64,000 nt of DNA from an uncultured Phocaeicola sp. GTDB taxonomy: Bacteria > Bacteroidota > Bacteroidia > Bacteroidales > Bacteroidaceae. Location of the stretch: the NCBI GenBank assembly GCA_944320885.1, contig CALUJE010000008.1:1-64000 (forward strand), given 5' to 3'. The translations under genes were made by a program, and so were the position numbers. Each line of letters opens with the position of its first letter. Within the stretch, counting starts at the first letter, position 1. This document shows, one piece after another, positions 32,884 to 41,639 of this stretch. The notes under the pieces are model-generated. The model was not told the origin of the DNA, did no database searches, and worked only from the letters and a program-made list of their open reading frames with translations.

Positions 32884-35001
32884 ATGAAAAACAAACTATT
32901 CACAGCACTTACTGCCATGTGTGTTATGGCATCGTGCACGTCACCCAAAGAAACACCAATTGACCGGGAGACGCTTGTTCACCGCAACAATCCCCAGATT
33001 ACGGCCATTGATTCTTTGGCATCGCTCTCTGTCGGAAACGGTGAATTTGCCTTCACGGTAGATGCCACCGGTCTGCAGACATTCCCCAATACCTATAAGA
33101 TGGGAGTTCCTCTCGGTACTCAAAGCCAATGGGGATGGCACAGTTTTGACAATCCCAAGAACCTCAAGCCTGAAGAAGCCCTGAAAGAATATGATTTCGG
33201 ACGCGGTCACAAGGAACTCTACGCAACCCAGTTCAAGGAAGACGGACGCGCCAAGGATGCAGCCAACTGGTATCGTGTAAATCCTCATCGCCTGCACTTG
33301 GGTATTGTAGGATTCGAATTGGGAGACAATGTCACTCCACAACAGATTACAGACATCAAGCAGGAGCTTGACATGTGGAAAGGTGAAATAAACAGTCATT
33401 TCAAATTCAATGGCAACGACTTCAACGTAAAAACCGTATGTCATCCTTCCATTGACATGATAGCTGCCGAAATCGAATCAAAGGCACATGCCGGTATCTG
33501 CTTCCGTTTCCCTTATCCTACAGGCGGACACTGTGACGATGCCTGCAACTGGGATGCCAACGACAAACACAGCACTACCATTGTGAGCCAGGACAAACAG
33601 TCGGCTGTACTCAAACACCAGCTCGATGCTACAACCTATTACGTAACCGTACGTTGGGAAGGAAATGCCGAACTGAAAGAAAAACAAAAGAACTATTTCG
33701 TTCTCACTCCGCAAGATGACAAGTTTGCATTTACCTGCACATTCACTCCGGAAAACAATGCAACCAACGCAGCAACTGTAGCCGAAACCCAAAAAGCATC
33801 AGCTGAATACTGGAAAGCATTCTGGACCAACGGAGCTGCAGTAGATTTCTCAGAATGTACAGACCCACGCGCCAAAGAACTTGAGCGCCGCGTAGTTTTG
33901 AGTCAGTACCTGCTGGCTATCCAGTGCGCCGGAAGTACACCTCCACAGGAAACCGGTCTTACCTATAACTCATGGTATGGCAAGTTCCACTTGGAAATGA
34001 TTTGGTGGCACCAGGCACAGTTTGCCTTGTGGAACCGTGCAGAACTCCTCGACCGCACACTCGGATGGTATGAATCAGTTGAACCGGTAGCACGCGAAAT
34101 CGCAAAACGACAAGGATTCGACGGAGTACGCTGGATGAAAATGACCGATCCTAGCGGGACAGAAGCTCCTTCAAAAGTAGGAAGCTTCCTTATCTGGCAA
34201 CAGCCCCACCTTATTTACCTGGCCGAGCTGTTATACCGCAATAACCCCGATGACAAGAAGATTCTGGAGAAATACGGCGACCTGGTTCAAAAGACTGCTG
34301 AATTCATGTATTCGTTCGCATCATACGATACACTCAACGGACGCTATATCCTGAAAGGAGCTATCCCTGCTCAGGAAACACTCCGCGCCGCAGAAACCGT
34401 CAATCCTCCGTTTGAACTCTCATACTGGCATTATGCCATGCAGGTAGCTCAGGACTGGCGTGAACGTCGTGGCATGCAACGCAATCTCCAATGGGATGAG
34501 ATGATAGACAAGCTCTCACCGCTTGCATACAACGAAGACAAACTTTATCTGGCTGCCGAGACTGCTACAGATACTTATAAAGACATCCGCTTTACATCCG
34601 ATCACATGGCAGTATTGGGTGCCGTAGGTATTCTTCCGATGAACAAACTTATCCGTGAAGAATACATGAAAAATACCCTCAACTGGATATGGGACAACTG
34701 GAACTGGGGCAAGACCTGGGGATGGGACTATCCGATGACAGCCATGAACGCTGCCCGCATGGGAGAACCTGAAAAGGCTGTAGGTGCCCTGCTCATGAAC
34801 AAACGTACCAATACCTATCTTGTAAACGGACACAACTATCAGGACGGACGTCTCCGTCTTTACCTGCCGGGTAACGGTGGACTGCTGACAGCAGTAGCCA
34901 TGATGTGTGCCGGATGGGACGGATGTACCGAAAAGAATCCGGGATTCCCCAAAGACGGAACATGGAACGTAAAATGGGAAGGACTGAAACCCATGCCCTA
35001 A
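32884..35001 (+). CDS. Lipoprotein with a six-hairpin (GH65/GH15-like) glycosidase fold, family unknown
   Basis: 705 residues with a lipobox (MCVMASCTSP, Cys about 18), so it is likely an outer-membrane or periplasmic lipoprotein. The N-terminal part (about 30-270) reads as a beta-sandwich, and the C-terminal part (about 300-690) as an alpha/alpha barrel with YNSWYGKFHLEMIWWHQAQF, WNRAELLDRTLGWYESV and a late YLPGNGGLLTAVAMM. These stretches resemble GH65-type and related glycosidases, with FHLEM a candidate catalytic loop, but I cannot name a CAZy family. It lies 28 bp after the PL1 gene and 50 bp before the DUF4450 gene, so it probably removes a sugar from the same pectin. Activity is unknown. 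Confidence 0.6.
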   Translation: MKNKLFTALTAMCVMASCTSPKETPIDRETLVHRNNPQITAIDSLASLSVGNGEFAFTVDATGLQTFPNTYKMGVPLGTQSQWGWHSFDNPKNLKPEEALKEYDFGRGHKELYATQFKEDGRAKDAANWYRVNPHRLHLGIVGFELGDNVTPQQITDIKQELDMWKGEINSHFKFNGNDFNVKTVCHPSIDMIAAEIESKAHAGICFRFPYPTGGHCDDACNWDANDKHSTTIVSQDKQSAVLKHQLDATTYYVTVRWEGNAELKEKQKNYFVLTPQDDKFAFTCTFTPENNATNAATVAETQKASAEYWKAFWTNGAAVDFSECTDPRAKELERRVVLSQYLLAIQCAGSTPPQETGLTYNSWYGKFHLEMIWWHQAQFALWNRAELLDRTLGWYESVEPVAREIAKRQGFDGVRWMKMTDPSGTEAPSKVGSFLIWQQPHLIYLAELLYRNNPDDKKILEKYGDLVQKTAEFMYSFASYDTLNGRYILKGAIPAQETLRAAETVNPPFELSYWHYAMQVAQDWRERRGMQRNLQWDEMIDKLSPLAYNEDKLYLAAETATDTYKDIRFTSDHMAVLGAVGILPMNKLIREEYMKNTLNWIWDNWNWGKTWGWDYPMTAMNAARMGEPEKAVGALLMNKRTNTYLVNGHNYQDGRLRLYLPGNGGLLTAVAMMCAGWDGCTEKNPGFPKDGTWNVKWEGLKPMP

Positions 35002-35051
35002 TATGAACTGATACAAGAATTATACAAGAATTATACAAGGTAACACAAATA

Positions 35052-38000
35052 ATGAAAATCTTTATCATAGCTACCTGCTTAAGCACAATGTATTTGTCTG
35101 TCTACGGGCAGACAAATACTGCGGCTTCAAGCAAAAAGGCAACACTTGAAGGGCGAGACTACATCGAATCCACTTCATACAATGAAGCACAGAGAGGCGC
35201 TCCCCGAAGCATGCAATACTATCCTACGGACGAAGGCTTTACCTGCGTAAACGGAAACAACCGCTTTACCCGTCCGCTCTATGGAAGCAATACGGCCTAT
35301 CGCCTTGAGACCAGTGACCGTCCGGTATTTGCAACCTATCAGAAACCCAAAAGCCATAACATCTCCTTCCGGCTTCAATACAACGACTGTGACATTGCAC
35401 TCGACTCTACCGACTACTGCCGTTCTTCATATAACGGAGGAATAAGAAAATACACCCTTACCGACAAACAGTGGAACAACGGAAACGGGAATCTCGAAGT
35501 TACAGCAATGGCACTGTATGACCGCGAAGGAGCCATCTGGCATTTCAAGACCGATACAGAACTGAGCAATGCCCGGCTTACCGGAACAGTTTCACCAATA
35601 CGCGCACGAAAACTGAACCGCAGCGGCGACATGGGTGCCGATCCTGCCGACAGCTTTGAAGCATCACTTACCGAAAAGGGTACCGCATATGATATCCGCC
35701 TGAACAAAGGTGAAGCTTACGTCATTTATGAAGACGGAAAGCTGAAACAGCTTTCAACCTCAAAAGGACGTACACTCTACCAGCGTACGCTCAATACTTG
35801 CAATGAACTGATATCCGGTTTTAAGATAGATACTCCCGACCCTTATATCAATACACTCGGAAGTGCACTCTGTGCTGCTGCCGACGGTATCTGGGACGGA
35901 AAAGTATGGCTTCACGGTGCCAACGGATGGCGCATGCCGCTCAACGGATGGCGTGCCGCATATACCGGTGACTGTCTGGGATGGAACGACCGCGCACGTA
36001 CCCACTTCGACAATTACGCGGCATCACAGGTAACCAATGTAGAACCTGTATATGCCCATCCTACCCAGGACCCGAAGATGAACATGGCCCGTGCCGAGAA
36101 GAAATGGGGCACACAGATGTACAGCAACGGATACATCTGCCGTAATCCGAACCGCAACAACCAGATGCACCACTACGACATGAACCTGTGTTACATCGAC
36201 GAGCTGTTGTGGCATTTCTGCTGGACCGGTGACCTTGACTATGCCCGCAAGATGTGGCCGGTCATCACACGTCATCTGGCATGGGAGAAACGCAACTTCG
36301 ACCCTGACAACGACGGACTGTACGATGCATACTGCTGTATCTGGGCCAGCGATGCCCTGTATTACAACAGCGGTGCCGTAACCCACTCTTCAGCCTACAA
36401 CTACCGCGCCAACAAGCTGGCAGCCGAAATTGCCGGTAAGATTGGTGAAGACCCCACTCCGTATGCACAGGAGGCTGAAAAGATAAAACAAGCTCTCCAG
36501 CAACGTCTGTGGATGCATGACAAGGGATGCTGGGCCGAATTCCAGGATTTCATGGGAAACAAGGACCTCCATACCTCTCCCGCCGTGTGGACCGTATATC
36601 ATGCCATCGACTCTGAGGTAAGCGACCCGTTCCAGTATTATCAGGCCACCCGCTACATTGACCGCAACATACCGCGTATTCCGGTCAAGGGTGACGGACT
36701 GAAAGACGAAGGATACTACACGCTTTCTACCACCAACTGGGCACCCTATTCATGGAGTATCAACAATGTGGCCTTTGCCGAAGTTTGGCACACTACCCTG
36801 GCATACTGGCAGGCCGGACGCCCTGACGAAGCATTCCACATCTTCAAGAGTTCCATCCTCGACGGAATGTATCTGGGACACTGTCCGGGCAACTTCGGAC
36901 AAATCAGTTTCTATGATGCTGCCCGCGGCGAATGTTATCGTGATTTCGGCGACCCTATCGGAGTTGCATCCCGCGTACTCACACAAGGTCTCTTCGGTAT
37001 CTACCCTGATCTGATGAACGGAAAGGTATGCCTGCGTCCTGGATTCCCGAAAGAATGGGATCACGCTTCACTGCATACCTCATACATTGATTTCAGCTAT
37101 GAGCGCAAAGGCGATGCCGAAACATACCGCATCAGCCCACACTTCAAGAAGCAGGCTGCCGTCAGTCTTGACATCCCGGCACGTAAGTCTGTATGTGCAT
37201 CGGTAACAGTCAACGGCCGTACAGTACAGCCAGCCGTAGCCGAAAGTATCGGCACCCCTCATATCACTATACCGTGCGGTGACGAAGAAGAAATGGTGGT
37301 TGAAATCAAATGGAGCGGAGAAAATATCTCAGCCGCAAAAGCTACTGTCTGCAAAGACCAGATACGCGGTGAGTCATCCGACTGTACCTGGTTCGTCATG
37401 CTCCAGCAGGGCGACATGCGCTGGTGGCAGCCGGTCGATGTTGACCGTCCGTCAATCGATGCTCCCTACTATGGTACCGAACTTCCGGTTCACACAAGCG
37501 GCGAATACATTCCAGTCAATATGGACAATGTGTGGAATGCCAATGTAACCGACATCTTCAAGAACCGTTACGAAAGTCCGCGTTCACCATACACCACCCT
37601 GCAGATTCCTCTGCAAGGCATCGGCGAATGGTGTCATCCGAAAGAAACGGCAGACATTGACGATTCCGGATTCCGCAAACGTGTAAAAGACAATCAGTTT
37701 GTCACACCGCAAGGTATTCCGTTCCGCACACCGTCTACGGGCCATAACATCGCCTACACATCCCTGTGGGACAATTACCCCAATTCGGTCAGCGTTCCTC
37801 TTCAGGGACAGACGGCATCAGGCGTATACCTCCTCATGGCAGGCAGCACCAACTACATGCAGTGCCGTCATGTGAACGGAGTTGTAACCGTAAGTTATAC
37901 CGACGGAAGCAGCGAAACCCTCTCACTGGTCAATCCAGAGAACTGGGCACCCATCGAACAGGACTTCTATTTTGACGGCCTGGCATTCAAGAGCAATGCC

Positions 38001-38225
38001 CCACGTCCTTACCGGGTAGTCCTTTCATCAGGTCTTGTAAGCAATCAGCTTGAGAAGGACCTGAAGCTGAAAGGTTTCAATGACCGCCGCATTCCAGGAG
38101 GAGCAGCAACCATCCTTTATCTGCCGCTTCAGGACAAACCGTTGCAGAGCCTCAACATCGAGGCCAAAGCCAACGATGTAGTCATCGGCCTGATGGGAGC
38201 AACACTGGAACTGCGCGAGAAATAA
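35052..38225 (+). CDS. DUF4450-domain glycoside hydrolase, probably GH142-like
   Basis: 1057 residues with a signal peptide (MKIFIIATCLSTMYLSVYGQ). Residues about 50-110 match the DUF4450 start (YPTDEGFTCVNGNNRFTRPL then YGSNTAYRLETSDRPVF). A large alpha/alpha barrel follows (about 270-690): HGANGWRMPLNGWRAAYTGD, CYIDELLWHFCWTGDLDYAR, NDGLYDAYCCIWASDALYYN and WSINNVAFAEVWHTTLAYW. A long C-terminal beta region runs to the end. DUF4450 proteins occur in rhamnogalacturonan II loci, and as I recall the family contains the beta-L-arabinofuranosidase of BT1020 (GH142). The sugar cleaved here is inferred. Third gene of the PL1 operon, ended by a strong terminator. Confidence 0.65.
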   Translation: MKIFIIATCLSTMYLSVYGQTNTAASSKKATLEGRDYIESTSYNEAQRGAPRSMQYYPTDEGFTCVNGNNRFTRPLYGSNTAYRLETSDRPVFATYQKPKSHNISFRLQYNDCDIALDSTDYCRSSYNGGIRKYTLTDKQWNNGNGNLEVTAMALYDREGAIWHFKTDTELSNARLTGTVSPIRARKLNRSGDMGADPADSFEASLTEKGTAYDIRLNKGEAYVIYEDGKLKQLSTSKGRTLYQRTLNTCNELISGFKIDTPDPYINTLGSALCAAADGIWDGKVWLHGANGWRMPLNGWRAAYTGDCLGWNDRARTHFDNYAASQVTNVEPVYAHPTQDPKMNMARAEKKWGTQMYSNGYICRNPNRNNQMHHYDMNLCYIDELLWHFCWTGDLDYARKMWPVITRHLAWEKRNFDPDNDGLYDAYCCIWASDALYYNSGAVTHSSAYNYRANKLAAEIAGKIGEDPTPYAQEAEKIKQALQQRLWMHDKGCWAEFQDFMGNKDLHTSPAVWTVYHAIDSEVSDPFQYYQATRYIDRNIPRIPVKGDGLKDEGYYTLSTTNWAPYSWSINNVAFAEVWHTTLAYWQAGRPDEAFHIFKSSILDGMYLGHCPGNFGQISFYDAARGECYRDFGDPIGVASRVLTQGLFGIYPDLMNGKVCLRPGFPKEWDHASLHTSYIDFSYERKGDAETYRISPHFKKQAAVSLDIPARKSVCASVTVNGRTVQPAVAESIGTPHITIPCGDEEEMVVEIKWSGENISAAKATVCKDQIRGESSDCTWFVMLQQGDMRWWQPVDVDRPSIDAPYYGTELPVHTSGEYIPVNMDNVWNANVTDIFKNRYESPRSPYTTLQIPLQGIGEWCHPKETADIDDSGFRKRVKDNQFVTPQGIPFRTPSTGHNIAYTSLWDNYPNSVSVPLQGQTASGVYLLMAGSTNYMQCRHVNGVVTVSYTDGSSETLSLVNPENWAPIEQDFYFDGLAFKSNAPRPYRVVLSSGLVSNQLEKDLKLKGFNDRRIPGGAATILYLPLQDKPLQSLNIEAKANDVVIGLMGATLELREK

Positions 38226-38247
38226 AGCTCCTGCATCTACATATACC

Positions 38248-38284
38248 AAAACAGGGCATTCCAAAATTTGGGATGCCCTGTTTT
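38248..38284 (+). terminator. Terminator after the DUF4450 gene
   Basis: AAAACAGGGCAT (38248-38259) pairs with ATGCCCTGTTTT (38273-38284), a 12-bp stem that can be lengthened by the neighbouring CC/GG. The A/T-rich outer ends make it usable in both directions. Confidence 0.88.
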
Positions 38285-38305
38285 GTATGATACCATTTGA
38301 TATAA

Positions 38306-38336
38306 TTGGTCTATTCTGTATAATTATCTATCTTTG
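38306..38336 (+). promoter_or_regulatory. Promoter for the transglutaminase-like gene
   Basis: TTG (38306-38308), a 20-bp spacer and TATCTTTG (38329-38336). Transcription would start near 38343, about 17 nt before the ATG. Confidence 0.75.
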
Positions 38337-38359
38337 CCAAGTATCAAATTCAAATACAA

Positions 38360-39211
38360 ATGAAACAATTATCAATACTAACCTTAATACTAATCACGCT
38401 TCATGTTTCAGGATACTGTCAATTACCAGACAAATCCATAACCAATACCGCTGACACTATACAAAAAACATATGTTCAGATATCGGCACGCAATCTCTCA
38501 CTTGAAGCCGTTGACAGTTATCCTCAGAAATTACTGAAGGTCATCCGCAACGAAGATACGATAAAAACCGTATTGATAAGTACATTCAGTGAATATGAGG
38601 AACCAGACAGAGTCACAAGAGTAAAAAAAGCTCCATACAATCCCACATTCAAATATCCCTCTGCAATAAGCCGTTTCCTCGAACCGACCCAATACGTAAA
38701 CAGTTCCTCCAAAAGCACGGCCTCCGTTGCTGATACGCTATTTAATGGAAAGGAAAAATACTGTCTGGATATTATTAAAAAAGCACTCGCGTTTTCAAAA
38801 CGTATTACTTTTGACACACAACTGGCTCAAGCTCTTGACAGAGGCCAGTCTATGACTGTTCCTTCAGACGAGGTACTCCAATCAATGACCGGAACATGTT
38901 CCGAAGCCACCAATGTATTCCTGGCCCTCATGCGTCACATGGGTATTCCGGCACGCATGGTTGTCGGCTATTGTTATCTTCCCGAAAAAGGTATAAACAG
39001 TTCTCATGCCTGGGCCGAATGTTACATCGAAGGAGCAGGATGGTGGGGTGTAGATCCTCAAAACGGAAGTCCGGCAATCTCACATATCGGTTATAAGCTC
39101 TTCTATGGAAAAGATTTCAAAGACTGCCGCATCAAACGGCTTTCCGATATGTATCTGCGTGATAAACAGCCCGTAAAAATTGAAAGTATAAATAAAGAAG
39201 CTCTACTGTAA
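38360..39211 (+). CDS. Secreted transglutaminase-like (peptidase-fold) protein
   Basis: 283 residues with a signal peptide (SILTLILITLHVSGYCQ). The transglutaminase-core catalytic triad is visible: Cys in MTGTCSEATNVFLALM, His in NSSHAWAECYIEGAGWWG and Asp in VDPQNGSP. Bacterial members act as cysteine proteases or peptide amidases, or as cross-linkers; the substrate is unknown. It has its own promoter after a strong terminator, so it is not part of the pectin operon. Predicted periplasmic or surface-exposed. Confidence 0.75.
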   Translation: MKQLSILTLILITLHVSGYCQLPDKSITNTADTIQKTYVQISARNLSLEAVDSYPQKLLKVIRNEDTIKTVLISTFSEYEEPDRVTRVKKAPYNPTFKYPSAISRFLEPTQYVNSSSKSTASVADTLFNGKEKYCLDIIKKALAFSKRITFDTQLAQALDRGQSMTVPSDEVLQSMTGTCSEATNVFLALMRHMGIPARMVVGYCYLPEKGINSSHAWAECYIEGAGWWGVDPQNGSPAISHIGYKLFYGKDFKDCRIKRLSDMYLRDKQPVKIESINKEALL

Positions 39212-39262
39212 TTTTCCAATTCTCCATCCGATATCGACTTTTCTTCCATTCCGCAATATAGT

Positions 39263-40573
39263 CTACAAAAATAGGGCTACCAGAATGCCTAAACCTACGG
39301 AAATAAACGTGGTAATAAGACCGGGCATCATAAAGGAGTGATTAAGCACATATTTACCGATATGGGTAGTGCCCGTAACATCGAAGTTTATGGCCGCAAC
39401 CACCGTAGGATAATTGGGTATGAAGAAATAACCGTTCACTGCCGGGAACAGGGCTATCAGCATGTATGGCGAAATGCCTAACGCTATACCCAATGGCAAC
39501 AGGGCACGGATTGTAGCTGCCTGACTGAAAAGCAAAATGGACATGGCGAAAAGGGCGATTCCAAACAGCCAGGGCATGTCGGTTACCATTCCGAAAATGT
39601 TGTCCTTGATGACTGAGATATTGCCTGAAATAAACGTATCGCCCATCCATGCGATACCGAATATGGCTACAACGGCCTGCATTCCGGCATTGAAGACGGA
39701 ACTCTTGGCTGCCTTCATGCCGCTGGTGCCTGTAAACAGCAAAATTAATGCGGCTACTGAAAGCATCAGTATTTCAATGATGTGTGACATCTGCATCACG
39801 ACCACTCCCTCGGATGTATGGAACGACGGACGGAAAGAATCAACGGAGCCGAACAGTACGATGCCTACCGTTGCCGCCAGAAAGAGCAATACGGAGGTAA
39901 GGGCCTTGCCGGGATGCTCTACATTGGCCGTACAATAGTTATCGGACGACAGTTCTCCTGATTTGAGACGTGCCTGATATACAGGGTCATCTTTCAGCTC
40001 TTTGCCTACACGCATGGAATAAAGGGCTCCTATCAGTACACCGGCCAACGTACACGGGATGGCTATTTTCAAGATATCAAACAGGGTAATGTCATATCCT
40101 GCCAGCATGCTCAGAAGGGCAACTGTGGCTGCTGATATGGGACTGGCAGTAATGGCCTGCTGGGAGGCTATAACGGCTATTCCTAACGGACGTTCCGGAC
40201 GGATTCCCGTCTCACGGGCAACCTCGGCTATCACCGGAAGCACGGAATATGCTACGTGACCGGTACCGGCAAAAAACGTAAACAGATAGGTAACCAACGG
40301 ACTCAGAAGGGTAATGTGCTGAGGATTGCGACGCAAGATTCTCTCTGCCCACTTTACCATCAGATCCAATCCTCCTGCGGCCTGCATGCAACCGGCAGCA
40401 GCAATAACGGCAACAATCATCAGCATCACATCGATAGGCGGTGTGGTCGGCTCAAGACCGAATACAAAGGTGAGAATGGCAAGTCCGAAACCTCCAAAGA
40501 CTCCCAGACCGATACCGCCAACACGGGCTCCGACAATAATTGCCAGCAATACGAACAGTAACTGTAATAACAT
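39263..40573 (-). CDS. Anaerobic C4-dicarboxylate transporter, DcuA/DcuB family
   Basis: 436 residues with about ten to twelve hydrophobic helices. Family marks are GLGVFGGFGLAILTFVFGLE, FTFFAGTGHVAYSVLPVIAE, ASQQAITASPISAATVALL and the late AINFDVTGTTHIGKYVLNHSF. DcuA/B proteins exchange fumarate, aspartate or succinate across the inner membrane, which suits fumarate respiration and succinate export in Bacteroides. It is a single-gene unit; its minus-strand promoter is the repeat module at 40599-40630, leaving a leader of about 19 nt. Confidence 0.88.
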   Translation of the reverse strand: MLLQLLFVLLAIIVGARVGGIGLGVFGGFGLAILTFVFGLEPTTPPIDVMLMIVAVIAAAGCMQAAGGLDLMVKWAERILRRNPQHITLLSPLVTYLFTFFAGTGHVAYSVLPVIAEVARETGIRPERPLGIAVIASQQAITASPISAATVALLSMLAGYDITLFDILKIAIPCTLAGVLIGALYSMRVGKELKDDPVYQARLKSGELSSDNYCTANVEHPGKALTSVLLFLAATVGIVLFGSVDSFRPSFHTSEGVVVMQMSHIIEILMLSVAALILLFTGTSGMKAAKSSVFNAGMQAVVAIFGIAWMGDTFISGNISVIKDNIFGMVTDMPWLFGIALFAMSILLFSQAATIRALLPLGIALGISPYMLIALFPAVNGYFFIPNYPTVVAAINFDVTGTTHIGKYVLNHSFMMPGLITTFISVGLGILVALFL

Positions 40574-40598
40574 AACTCAAGCTTTTTTAATAAGTTCG

Positions 40599-40630
40599 TA
40601 AAGATAGTGAAAGCCGAGCGCAGCAGCAAA
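40599..40630 (-). promoter_or_regulatory. Promoter-bearing repeat module B1 (Dcu transporter)
   Basis: Minus strand: -33 TTTG (plus 40627-40630), 20-bp spacer, -7 TATCTTTA (plus 40599-40606). The spacer shares GCTTTCAC with the other copies. The upstream side carries an AAAAC-x-GTTTT inverted repeat. Confidence 0.75.
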
Positions 40631-40681
40631 TAGAAAACATAGTTTTATATAGGCTATTGCCAAGGCGCATCCTATCTTATC

Positions 40682-40713
40682 TAAAGATAGTGAAAGGTGA
40701 GTGGAGAGACAAA
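40682..40713 (-). promoter_or_regulatory. Promoter-bearing repeat module B2
   Basis: Minus strand: -33 TTTG (plus 40710-40713), 20-bp spacer, -7 TATCTTTA (plus 40682-40689). It lies exactly 83 bp from module B1, the same offset as between A1 and A2. The region between copies contains GCATCCTATCTTATC, homologous to the A2 flank. Confidence 0.75.
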
Positions 40714-40762
40714 TGAAAAAACATCAGTTATAAAAAAATAATTATCGGTTATCATTTTAAAA

Positions 40763-40845
40763 AAGGACACGTGCTTTTTAAAAAAGATAACCGACAATTC
40801 TGTAAAAGCTCACGTGCTTTTGTCGAAAAGGACACGTGCTTTTTT
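40763..40845. repeat. Array of ACACGTGCTTTT palindromic words, 22-bp phase
   Basis: CACGTG cores lie at 40768-40773, 40811-40816 and 40833-40838. The last two are 22 bp apart and the first two 43 bp, as if one degenerate unit lay between. Each core sits in AAAAG-N2-CACGTG-CTTTT, with palindromic ends. The block lies between module B2 and the ribB stop codon. Confidence 0.75.
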
Positions 40846-40855
40846 ATGATGCTGA

Positions 40856-41482
40856 TCAGAGTCCGGTACGTTTGCGATAGGCAATCAAATCGGCTATGGA
40901 GATTACCTTCAGACCGAAACGGGCAGCAATCTCGAGCAACTGGGGCAGACGGGCCATTGTGCCGTCGGCATTCATTACTTCGATCAACGCACCTGCAGGT
41001 TTCAGTCCAGCCAGACGGGCCATGTCAATGGTTGCCTCGGTATGTCCGTCACGGCCCAATACTCCGTTTTCATTGGCGTATAAAGGTGATATATGACCGG
41101 GACGACCGAAATCATCTGCCTTGTAAGATGAATCGCCCAATGCCTTTATGGTGGCTGCTCTATCGTGTGCAGATACACCGGTGGTGCAGTCATGACCCAG
41201 CAAATCGACGGTAACGGTAAACGGGGTTCCCAGCAGTGATGTATTCTTCTGTGTCATCGGTTCCAGTTCCAGCTCTTTGCAACGCGAAGTTGTTAGCGGC
41301 GCACACAGAACTCCACGACCATTGGTTATCATGAAATTGACAATTTCCGGAGTTACTTTCTCGGCAGCAACAATAAAATCACCTTCATTCTCACGGTCTT
41401 CATTGTCGACAACAATCAGTATCTTTCCGGCTTTGATATCCTCGATACCCTCTTCTATTGTACTTAATCCTTGTGTATTCAT
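40856..41482 (-). CDS. ribB: 3,4-dihydroxy-2-butanone-4-phosphate synthase RibB
   Basis: 208 residues from the ATG at 41482. The start [20 protein letters not shown] and the [12 protein letters not shown] metal/substrate motif, then [25 protein letters not shown] and [17 protein letters not shown], are diagnostic for the synthase. It converts ribulose 5-phosphate to the four-carbon unit of riboflavin. The RibA (GTP cyclohydrolase II) half found in bifunctional RibBA proteins is absent; the frame ends right after the synthase. An upstream start at 41602 would lie upstream of the promoter module at 41507-41538, so I use 41482. Confidence 0.93.
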   Translation of the reverse strand: MNTQGLSTIEEGIEDIKAGKILIVVDNEDRENEGDFIVAAEKVTPEIVNFMITNGRGVLCAPLTTSRCKELELEPMTQKNTSLLGTPFTVTVDLLGHDCTTGVSAHDRAATIKALGDSSYKADDFGRPGHISPLYANENGVLGRDGHTEATIDMARLAGLKPAGALIEVMNADGTMARLPQLLEIAARFGLKVISIADLIAYRKRTGL

Positions 41483-41506
41483 TTTGCTCTTTTTTTTGTT
41501 CGCGGA

Positions 41507-41557
41507 CAAAGATAGTGAAAGGTGAGTGGAGAGACAAATGAAAAACAAAGTTTTTCG
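41507..41557 (-). promoter_or_regulatory. Promoter-bearing repeat module C (ribB)
   Basis: Minus strand: -33 TTTG (plus 41535-41538), 20-bp spacer, -7 TATCTTTG (plus 41507-41514). The spacer shares CTCCACTCACCTTTCAC with module B2. An AAAAACTTTGTTTTT near-palindrome flanks the -33 element. Transcription would start near 41500, about 18 nt before the ATG. Confidence 0.8.
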
Positions 41558-41582
41558 ATACAATAAGGCAGGCATAAAAAAA

Positions 41583-41611
41583 GACAGAACAAAGGAACGC
41601 ATTCCTCTGTC
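41583..41611 (-). terminator. Terminator of the SusC/SusD/TlpA operon
   Basis: GACAG (41583-41587) pairs with CTGTC (41607-41611), with an inner AGGAA/TTCCT stem. On the minus strand a run of seven T follows. It lies just beyond the TlpA-like gene. Confidence 0.65.
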
Positions 41612-41639
41612 CTGCCATATAAATAAAATGAAAAAACGG

